From positions 1 through 5,668 of the forward strand of contig DMMK01000476.1 of NCBI GenBank assembly GCA_003453085.1: a DNA stretch of 5,668 nt, in the 5' to 3' direction. Position numbers and translations under genes: made by a program. Under the pieces are notes generated by a model that saw only the letters and a list, made by a program, of their open reading frames with translations, did no database searches and was not told the DNA's origin. This DNA comes from Verrucomicrobiales bacterium. GTDB lineage: Bacteria > Verrucomicrobiota > Verrucomicrobiia > Verrucomicrobiales > Verrucomicrobiaceae. Positions 1 through 5,668 of this stretch are shown piece by piece (position 1 is the stretch's first letter; every line of letters starts with the position of its first letter).

Positions 1-3000
1 GGTGATGCCTGCCGGTCTTGCCGGAGGTGAGCAGCCAGGCCGGGGCGGGCTGCCGGCGGAAGCCGGGGATGGAAGCCTGGGTGCCATGGATGTTTTGAAG
101 CACGCCGCCGAGCTGGTTGTCGGTTACGCCAAAGCCGAGAACCGCCGGGTCTTTATTCGGCAGAAAGAAGGCTTTGGAGACACCGAATGAGGCTTCCACG
201 CCGTTGTTCATCCCTTCCGGAACCGGGTAGGGGTAGGTCTCCGGCAGATTGGCCGGAGGTATGCTGGTGATCTGGCCGGAAACGCTTCTGGCGCGGCCGG
301 AATGGAACATGGAGCCGGAAAACTGGCCACCGACTGTGATGGTGACCCGCAGACTGCCGCCCAGGGCCCGGAAAAAATCGTGGTGGCCTTTGCGCTCAAT
401 GAAGGCGTGGTAGGTGCCTGCAATGCTGCGGCCATCGAACGGCTCAATGCGCCACAAGGCCTCAAAGACAGGGCCTGTGCCTGCCGAGTTGGTGGCTTTG
501 ACAGAGACCTTGTACTCACGCGGTTGTTTGCTGGCGGCCGAGGGGCTGATCTTGCCGCTGATGATTCCTTTGTTGGGATCCGTATGCTTCAGGCCAGGGG
601 GCAGGCCTTTGATCTCAAAGGTCGTCGGAGCATGCTCTTGATCGGTAGCCCGCACCTCCAGGGTCAGCTCTTCCAGCGTGCTGGCAGGCCGCAGGGAGAA
701 GGGGATGATCTCCGGCGGACGCACGACATAAAACTCGGTCTCGCCGGCCATCAGCGTCACATCGCCGGAATCGGCCTTCAGGGTCACCTGGCACTGGTAG
801 CGGCCGCTTGTTTCAGGGGTCAGTGTGTTGACGATCAGATGGGGCCCCTGGACGAACTGATAGTGATAAGGCGCACTCTCTGACAGCGCGACCCCATCCT
901 TGAACCACTGGTAGGAAAAACCGCCGATGGGGCCCTGGATATGGGTGGGAATGACGGCGGTGTTCGTTTGGCCCGGCCGGGCAATGACGCGGGCCTGTTG
1001 CCAGACTTCAGCCCGGTTGAACACGGGGCCCTGGTGGTAGGTATTCCCTGAGCGGACCTCAATCCGGTAGTCGGACTGATAGCGGCTGTAATCACTCCCG
1101 AGGCTAAACTCGGCCTGCGTATCCAGTTCCTGCCACATACCAGCCTGGCCATCGCGGATCACCCGGTAGTTGGTGGGCGGCGGAGCCAGGACGCGGAAGA
1201 AGACCCGGTTTACCGTCGGGGTGTTCATCTCGGAAGCCGGGTAGGTCACAAACTGGACGTCCCCGGCCGTCACGCCCTCACCCGTCAGGTGGATGACATG
1301 GGGTGCGGCCCACAGGCCCTCAGCATCCAGGACAAGGCGGGCGTTTTTGATCCCCGGAGACTTGGGCTGGAAGATGATATAGAGGCTGGCAGTTCCATTG
1401 GGACTGAGGGTGAAGGGGCCGTTATCCCACGACGATTCAAAGTCGCCTGCATCCGGGCCTTCGAGGCGCGCGGTGACCCCCTTGGCAGGGCGCTGATCCT
1501 GGCTGGTCAGCGTCAGCCGGTAAGGCAGTTCGGCCATGACCGTGACCCGGCCATAGTCCGGCAAGGCCTGGCCCTGCACCACGGGTTGCCCGGCGCGGTC
1601 CGTCACTTCATACTGCCACGGGGCGGTACTGGCGCTCAATGCGAGCGGGATGGAAACCGGGGCCGTCGTCGGGTGATCGCAGGCGATTTGCAGGCGGGCC
1701 GTGCCGGTGCCCTCTGCCTGGGGCGTGTAGCGGATGCGGACGTAACCCACGATGTTACGGCCCAGGCTGGCTGGTACCGGGGGCAGCACCTCCAGCCCGG
1801 CGACGCTGGCATCTTCGATGGTGGCGGTGATGCCGGTGGCGATGTGAGTGCCGATGTTGTCCAGGCGGAACTCGGCCTCCACACTCCTGCCGACGAGTGC
1901 AGTCATGGGCACAGGCGTTCCGGCAGGAGGTGTATAGCTTTTGTTTTCCTGGACGGTCAGCAGCGGCCTCGGGCCGGGGCTCGTCAGCCGGATGGAGAAA
2001 ACGGGTGCCCGGGCATCGTTGGTCTGGAGTTTGAGCGTGGCCTCTTTGGGCCCCAGGCTGCGGGGGTGGAAACTTACGGAGACCGTTTCTGACGTGATCG
2101 GCGCCAGCGCCTTCGGTGCAGTGAAGGTGGTGGAGAATTCGTCCGCATTGGCCCCTTCCAGGGTGAGGCCGGTGATTTCCAAGGGGGCGTTGCCGATGTT
2201 GTAAAGGATGCAGATCTTTGCCGTGGCAGTGTTTAAATAGACTTTGTCAAAGGTGATCCCGGCTTCCGCTGAGCCGCTGTGGCCGTACACCGACTGCACC
2301 CAGATTTCAGGAGCTGGGGACCTCTCTGGCAGCGGCTCGGAAAGTTGCAAAAGCCAGGCTTCCCGCTGGCCGTTGGGATTGGTGCCGTAACCGCTGAGGG
2401 TTTTTCCATCCGGGCTGGAGGCATGGATTTCATCTAGCGTCCAGCCGGCCAGGTCGAGCTGATAGTGGGTGCCCAGCTCATGCTGCAGCCGCACGCGGGC
2501 TCCGTTGGGGTGCCACACACAGGCTTCGGGCCCCTCGCGGTTGGAGGGGAGTTCTCCCGTCACATAGCCCAGGCAGGTGCCGTCATCCAGCATCGCCATG
2601 GGGTAGGCATAGCCGCTGTTCAGGCCGGGGGAGATCTGGCTCAGCCGTGTGCCTGTGGCCTCCAGCACCGACAGATCCCAGCGCTGGATTCTGCCCCGGG
2701 CACTCATGCCGGTGGGAGAGGCGGGATCTGAGGCCGTGCCCAGCCAGCGGTTGTTTGGCGAGATCACCGCATGGCGGATGGATGTGAAGCTGTGCGGGAA
2801 CGCCCGCTCGAAAAATCGTGCCGGGGCGCTCGGGTGGGCAAAGACGCTCAGTTTGCCCGCAGGAACAGTGCCCCCCAGGGCTACGATGTTTCCTGTTTGG
2901 GGACTCACGGCCACCAGATCGGTCAGACTGCCATGAGGATTGGGGGCATTCCTCGGAAGCTGCCGATAAATGCCGGTGGCCAGATTCAGGTGAAAAGGCT

Positions 3001-3511
3001 GCAACGCAGGCAGGCCGTAATAGGGATTGGTATCCACCCTGGCCGCCCCGGCCGCCATGCCATCTCCGAAAAAGCGGAGGTGGTTCCACCGCAAAAAGAC
3101 CTCGGTGGACCACGTGAGCTGCATGGTGGGAAGCGGCGTCCAGCTTCCGGCCCCAGCATCATAGACGCCGCCCTGGTTCAGCGACTCTGAGGTGGCCAGG
3201 ATGCGCGTGCCGTTCGGGTGGAGGTCATGAACGATGGCGGCGGCTGCGGGCAGCGTCTGCCAGCCTGTGCTGGCCGTCCAGCGTGCGCCCCGGTGCGAGC
3301 CCGCCGGGCCTGTGGTCACTGCGACGACAGGCTCTGTGCCAGCCGTGGCCAGTTTCAGCACACCCGAAGGGGCGGTCGCAGCCTCTGTGCGGCCGAGCGG
3401 TGTGAACACGGCCTCCTGGCTAAGGAGAGAAGCGGGCCGCAGTCCCAGGCAGAGCAGGGGGATGAGCAGCCTGAGCGCTGGCTGGCGAAAGAAGTGAGGG
3501 AAAGAACGCAA
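1..3511 (-). CDS. Large secreted multidomain protein (HAF-like propeller, ASH/choice-of-anchor D, Ig and putative-Ig domains), C-terminus outside window
   Basis: The frame is open for 1170 residues without a stop and runs off the window, so the C-terminus is missing. An in-frame TAG lies 33 bases before the chosen TTG start. No in-frame ATG occurs until about residue 129, which would lose the signal peptide. Seen in order: a signal peptide (about 1-32, hydrophobic core LRLLIPLLCLGL); a region of about 33-400 with repeats of the type 'SPDGK..SGYGTNPNGQ.EAW' near residues 95, 198, 246, 303 and 360, plus an early RWTASTGW, resembling extracellular HAF repeats or a WD40-like propeller (GRIQRWDL); three ASH/choice-of-anchor-D-like beta domains (about 403-513, 514-630, 631-747) with motifs such as NIGNAPLEITG, ADEF and FHPRSLG; a linker; an Ig domain (about 838-930; YQWFKDG at 867, SGRYQC ending at C907); a He-PIG-like domain (about 931-1027; LPPGL at 970, GIISGKIS at 983); and a beta-rich module from GTYHAFIER at 1032. 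I infer a surface or secreted structural/adhesive role. No catalytic motif was recognised and the exact function is unknown. Confidence 0.88.
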   Translation of the reverse strand, partial: MRSFPHFFRQPALRLLIPLLCLGLRPASLLSQEAVFTPLGRTEAATAPSGVLKLATAGTEPVVAVTTGPAGSHRGARWTASTGWQTLPAAAAIVHDLHPNGTRILATSESLNQGGVYDAGAGSWTPLPTMQLTWSTEVFLRWNHLRFFGDGMAAGAARVDTNPYYGLPALQPFHLNLATGIYRQLPRNAPNPHGSLTDLVAVSPQTGNIVALGGTVPAGKLSVFAHPSAPARFFERAFPHSFTSIRHAVISPNNRWLGTASDPASPTGMSARGRIQRWDLSVLEATGTRLSQISPGLNSGYAYPMAMLDDGTCLGYVTGELPSNREGPEACVWHPNGARVRLQHELGTHYQLDLAGWTLDEIHASSPDGKTLSGYGTNPNGQREAWLLQLSEPLPERSPAPEIWVQSVYGHSGSAEAGITFDKVYLNTATAKICILYNIGNAPLEITGLTLEGANADEFSTTFTAPKALAPITSETVSVSFHPRSLGPKEATLKLQTNDARAPVFSIRLTSPGPRPLLTVQENKSYTPPAGTPVPMTALVGRSVEAEFRLDNIGTHIATGITATIEDASVAGLEVLPPVPASLGRNIVGYVRIRYTPQAEGTGTARLQIACDHPTTAPVSIPLALSASTAPWQYEVTDRAGQPVVQGQALPDYGRVTVMAELPYRLTLTSQDQRPAKGVTARLEGPDAGDFESSWDNGPFTLSPNGTASLYIIFQPKSPGIKNARLVLDAEGLWAAPHVIHLTGEGVTAGDVQFVTYPASEMNTPTVNRVFFRVLAPPPTNYRVIRDGQAGMWQELDTQAEFSLGSDYSRYQSDYRIEVRSGNTYHQGPVFNRAEVWQQARVIARPGQTNTAVIPTHIQGPIGGFSYQWFKDGVALSESAPYHYQFVQGPHLIVNTLTPETSGRYQCQVTLKADSGDVTLMAGETEFYVVRPPEIIPFSLRPASTLEELTLEVRATDQEHAPTTFEIKGLPPGLKHTDPNKGIISGKISPSAASKQPREYKVSVKATNSAGTGPVFEALWRIEPFDGRSIAGTYHAFIERKGHHDFFRALGGSLRVTITVGGQFSGSMFHSGRARSVSGQITSIPPANLPETYPYPVPEGMNNGVEASFGVSKAFFLPNKDPAVLGFGVTDNQLGGVLQNIHGTQASIPGFRRQPAPAWLLTSGKTGRHH

Positions 3512-3604
3512 AGGGGGAATCCGCCCGATATTAAGGGCAAACTAGGGCCGCGCAATGGGTTTGCGGCGGGGGATGCCTCGGCATTTTTCCCGTCTGGTGG
3601 GCGA
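3512..3604 (-). promoter_or_regulatory. Spacer between rnhB and the large surface-protein gene, with a weak -10-like box
   Basis: This 93-base gap separates the rnhB stop from the TTG start of the large gene. On the minus strand, TAATAT (3528-3533) matches four of six -10 consensus bases. It is preceded, after 16 bases, by TTGCGC, which matches the -35 consensus at only three positions. A start about 7 bases downstream would leave a leader of roughly 10 bases or a little more, with only a GGGCGG stretch and no good Shine-Dalgarno sequence. The region also holds a small inverted repeat, CGCAA-TGGGT-TTGCG on the plus strand (3551-3565). It is not followed by a T-run in the minus direction, so it is not a convincing rnhB terminator. 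Whether the large gene has its own promoter or depends on read-through from rnhB cannot be decided here. Confidence 0.25.
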
Positions 3605-4222
3605 TCAGAAAAGCCCCAGCTCCAACTGCGCCACCGGGGCAAAGCTGCGCCGATGCTCGGGGCAAGCTCCCAGTCTTTTCAGCGCCTCCTGGTGCCGGGG
3701 CGTCGGGTAGCCCTTGTGAATCTCAAAGCCGTAGCCAGGATAACGCCCGGCCATCTCCACCATCAGCCGGTCCCGGCTCACCTTCGCAATGATGCTGGCC
3801 GCGGCGATGGAGTAGCTCAGGCTGTCGCCCTTCACCAGCGCCACATGCGGCACCGGAAAGTCGCGCACCGGCTTGCCGTCGATCAGCGCCGCGCATGGTC
3901 GTGGATCCAGGGCCAGTGCACAGCGGCGCATGCCCAGCCATGTGGCCTGCAGGATGTTAATGCGGTCGATCTCCGCCACCCCGATCATCTCGCAATGCCA
4001 GCGGATCTGCGGATTGCCCGTGATCTCCTCATACAGCCGTTCGCGTTTCTCATGCGAGAGCTGCTTGGAATCATTCAGCCACGGGTGCTCAAAGTCCTCC
4101 GGCAAAACCACCGCCGCCACGGAGACCGGGCCCGCCAGCGGTCCGCGCCCCGCCTCGTCAATGCCCGCGATCCACCGGTGGCCGGCGGCCCGGAGGCGGT
4201 TTTCGTGATCGAGTGTGGGCAT
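3605..4222 (-). CDS. rnhB: Ribonuclease HII
   Basis: RNase HII is a cytoplasmic endonuclease that cuts the RNA strand of RNA-DNA hybrids and initiates removal of single ribonucleotides misincorporated in DNA, using divalent metal ions. The 205-residue product has the usual length and the full motif set: IDEAGRGPLAGPV at 21-33 with the metal-binding pair D22 and E23, NDSKQLS at 50-56, LIDGK with D115, SIAAASIIAKVSRD ending at D151, and HKGYPTPRH at 169-177. D22, E23, D115 and D151 form the expected DEDD active site. The ATG at 4222 was chosen because it gives the normal N-terminus (a short lead into the AAGHRWIAGIDEAGRG strand). The frame is open up to an ATG at 4450, but that 76-residue extension overlaps the divergent gene and looks nothing like the family. 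An AGGAG lies 15 bases upstream of the ATG, further than usual for a ribosome binding site. The gene is transcribed away from the ceramidase-like gene and towards the large surface-protein gene. Confidence 0.97.
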   Translation of the reverse strand: MPTLDHENRLRAAGHRWIAGIDEAGRGPLAGPVSVAAVVLPEDFEHPWLNDSKQLSHEKRERLYEEITGNPQIRWHCEMIGVAEIDRINILQATWLGMRRCALALDPRPCAALIDGKPVRDFPVPHVALVKGDSLSYSIAAASIIAKVSRDRLMVEMAGRYPGYGFEIHKGYPTPRHQEALKRLGACPEHRRSFAPVAQLELGLF

Positions 4223-4244
4223 GGGATGGACGTGGAACTCCTGC

Positions 4245-4273
4245 CTTATGCCAAACAGATCAGGAAAAGTCAA
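4245..4273 (-). promoter_or_regulatory. Probable sigma70-type promoter for rnhB
   Basis: Read on the minus strand, TTGACT (4268-4273, five of six matches to the -35 consensus) is followed after 17 bases by CATAAG (4245-4250, four of six matches to the -10 consensus). The optimal spacing and the position in a 106-base divergent intergenic region support the call. Transcription would begin near 4238, giving a leader of only about 16 bases before the rnhB ATG. The AGGAG at 4238-4242 would then sit at the transcript's very 5' end and may not act as a ribosome binding site. Confidence 0.4.
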
Positions 4274-4310
4274 AATGTGGTGACTAAGCCGTGCAAAGCC
4301 GCTGCCCCCA

Positions 4311-4316
4311 GAAGGG
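4311..4316 (+). promoter_or_regulatory. Possible ribosome binding site of the ceramidase-like gene
   Basis: GAAGGG ends 12 bases before the ATG at 4329. It is the only purine-rich stretch close to that start. The spacing is longer than the usual 5-9 bases, so the match is weak. I saw no clear -35/-10 pair for this gene on the plus strand in the intergenic region. Confidence 0.3.
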
Positions 4317-4328
4317 TATCCTCTTTCC

Positions 4329-5668
4329 ATGAGAAACCTTCTCCTCGCCTTTGGTCTCCTCGCCTCGGCCGTCAGTGCCCAGACACCCGCGCCCACCTCC
4401 ACCATCAAGGCGGGCTTTGCCGAACGGGACATCACCCCCGGCATCGGCATGGAGCAGCCCGGCGGTTATGGCAAATCCTACCACCTGAAATTCCACGATG
4501 CCTGCAAGGTGCGCGTCGCCCTCTTTGACGATGGCAAAAAGAAGGTCGCCCTCATCGGGCTGGATACCCTCGTCGTGCCGCGCCAGGTGGTGCTGGATGC
4601 TCGCGCCCGCATTGAAAAGGAGCTCGGCATCCCCGGCGACTGCGTCATGGTCGGCGCCTCCCATTCCCACTCCTCCGGCCCCGTGGGCATGGTGCTGCCG
4701 GGCGAGTATGACGCCGCTTCAGACCTGGTGAAAAAGCTCGCCTATGAGGAGTCCTCCTGCGCCGATGCTGGCTTCCTCCTCCGCGTCACCCATGAAATCG
4801 TCGAAGGCGTCCGCGCTGCCTCCCTGGCCCGCGTGCCCGCCCAGCTCAGCTTCGGCTTCGGCCATGAAGACAAGGTGGCCTTCAACCGCCGCCTGCGCAT
4901 GAAAAACGGCCAGAGCTGGAGCCACCCCGGCCCCGGCAATGCCGACATCATCGAGTATGCCGGCCCCATTGACCCGCAGGTCGGCGTCATCGGTGCCTGG
5001 GATATGCAGGGCCAGCTCCTCGGCGTCATGGTCAATTATGCCTGCCATGCCACCACCAACCCCGGCGGCATCTCGGCCAACTGGATCTACTACCTGGAAA
5101 AAACCATCCAGGGAGCCCTCGGTTCCAAAGCCCCCGTCGTCTTCATGCAAGGGGCCTGTGGCGATGTGACCCAGGTGGACAACCTCAGCACCGCCCGCCG
5201 CCCCGGCCCCGAGGAGTGGGCGCAGCTCGTCGGCGGCCGTGTCGGGGCCGCGGCCCTGAAAGTCCTCTTCACCAGCCCGCGCGGTACCGAGGCCGTGCTG
5301 GACAGCCGCCAGAAAGTGCTTTCCATCCCCCGCCGCAAGCCCGCCCCTGAACGCGTGAAAAAGAGCCTGGAGATCGTGCAGGCAGGCAAGCCCAAGGGCG
5401 ACACCTCCGGCTGGATCTTTGCCAAGGAAATCGTCATGCTCGACCACCTCTGCCAGGTCACTCCCAAGGTGGATTCCGAAGTGCAGGTCATCCAGGTCGG
5501 CCCCGCCGCCTTCGTCAGCAACCCGGCCGAATACTTCGTCCAGTTCGGACTCGACATCAAAAAAGGCAGCCCCTTTCCCTTCACCTTCCCGGTGGAGCTG
5601 GCCAACGGCATCGTCGGTTACGTCCCCACCGAGGAAGCCTTCGGCCCTCACGGCGGCGGTTATGAAAC
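4329..5668 (+). CDS. Secreted neutral/alkaline non-lysosomal ceramidase-like hydrolase, C-terminus outside window
   Basis: The first 446 residues are present and the frame leaves the window. Residues 1-17 form a signal peptide (LLLAFGLLASAVSA, likely cut before QTPAP), so the mature protein is exported. The rest matches the N-terminal catalytic domain of the neutral/alkaline ceramidase family, known for zinc-dependent amide hydrolysis: KAGFAERDITPGIG at 27-40, a strand ending in VALIGLDTL (73-81), the zinc-site motif ASHSHSSGP (110-118, H112 and H114), NYACHATT with H240 as the next expected zinc ligand, QGACGDVT at 274-281, SNPAEYF with E401 at the position of the family's glutamate ligand, and NGIVGYVPTEEAF followed by GGGYE at the edge, supplying Y431 or Y445 as candidate tyrosine ligand. 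Where true ceramidases have GDxSPN with the nucleophilic serine, this protein reads GDVTQVDN. The substrate is therefore uncertain; many planctomycete and verrucomicrobial members are annotated only by this domain. The ATG at 4329 gives a clean signal peptide. Confidence 0.88.
   Translation, partial: MRNLLLAFGLLASAVSAQTPAPTSTIKAGFAERDITPGIGMEQPGGYGKSYHLKFHDACKVRVALFDDGKKKVALIGLDTLVVPRQVVLDARARIEKELGIPGDCVMVGASHSHSSGPVGMVLPGEYDAASDLVKKLAYEESSCADAGFLLRVTHEIVEGVRAASLARVPAQLSFGFGHEDKVAFNRRLRMKNGQSWSHPGPGNADIIEYAGPIDPQVGVIGAWDMQGQLLGVMVNYACHATTNPGGISANWIYYLEKTIQGALGSKAPVVFMQGACGDVTQVDNLSTARRPGPEEWAQLVGGRVGAAALKVLFTSPRGTEAVLDSRQKVLSIPRRKPAPERVKKSLEIVQAGKPKGDTSGWIFAKEIVMLDHLCQVTPKVDSEVQVIQVGPAAFVSNPAEYFVQFGLDIKKGSPFPFTFPVELANGIVGYVPTEEAFGPHGGGYE

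Noticed and set aside
302..883. Plus-strand open frame of 193 residues
   Set aside because: It lies wholly inside the large minus-strand gene, whose frame has recognisable domains throughout. The plus-strand translation has no recognisable motif; GC-rich antisense frames are often open by chance.
1289..2092. Plus-strand open frame of 267 residues
   Set aside because: Antisense to the ASH-like domains of the large gene. Its composition is rich in Gly, Arg and Asp, as expected of a shadow frame, and it has no domain signature.
3573..3588. Small hairpin ATGC-CTCG-GCAT followed by five Ts on the plus strand, like an intrinsic terminator
   Set aside because: The stem is only four base pairs plus weak wobble pairs, and no plus-strand gene lies upstream to terminate. 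In the minus direction it has no T-run, so it would not end rnhB.
4223..4450. Extended N-terminus of RNase HII starting at 4450 or 4330
   Set aside because: The extra residues do not resemble the family, overlap the divergent gene's signal-peptide region and would bypass the promoter found at 4245-4273.
3218..4528. Plus-strand open frame of 436 residues spanning the start of the large gene, rnhB and the start of the ceramidase-like gene
   Set aside because: It runs antisense across a complete, motif-perfect rnhB and out of frame into the signal-peptide region of the plus-strand gene. The translation resembles no protein and lacks a plausible start context.
4719..5651. Minus-strand open frame of 310 residues opposite the ceramidase-like gene
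   Set aside because: The plus-strand frame carries ordered family motifs. The minus-strand product is rich in Gly, Ala, Asp and Glu, a typical mirror of C-ending codons.

Overview
The window is GC-rich bacterial DNA holding three protein genes and about 200 bases of spacer. The gene types suggest a Verrucomicrobia-like organism, perhaps near Prosthecobacter or Verrucomicrobium. These are a very large secreted multidomain protein with bacterial Ig and ASH-type modules, and a secreted ceramidase-family hydrolase of the kind common in the Planctomycetes-Verrucomicrobia group. The taxonomic call is an inference from protein style; there is no rRNA or other marker here.

Layout: from position 1 to 3511 on the minus strand runs one uninterrupted reading frame of 1170 residues. 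It starts at a TTG codon and leaves the window at its C-terminal end. It encodes a signal peptide, a beta-propeller-like region with HAF-type repeats, three ASH/choice-of-anchor-D-like domains, an Ig domain, a putative-Ig (He-PIG-like) domain and the start of another beta-rich module. A spacer of 93 bases follows (3512-3604), then rnhB (ribonuclease HII) at 3605-4222, also on the minus strand. A 106-base divergent intergenic region (4223-4328) carries a reasonable sigma70-like promoter for rnhB. From 4329 to the window end on the plus strand is a secreted neutral/alkaline ceramidase-like protein, cut off after 446 residues.

How the genes relate: rnhB is a housekeeping gene that removes RNA from RNA-DNA hybrids. 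The two flanking genes both encode exported proteins, one probably structural or adhesive and one probably a zinc hydrolase. Nothing in the sequence ties the three into one pathway. The large gene lies downstream of rnhB in the same orientation and could be read through from it, but the spacer has its own weak -10-like element. I see no RNA genes, mobile elements, CRISPR arrays or convincing terminators. The points most worth attention are the architecture and non-ATG start of the giant gene, and the replacement of the expected nucleophilic serine in the ceramidase-like protein.
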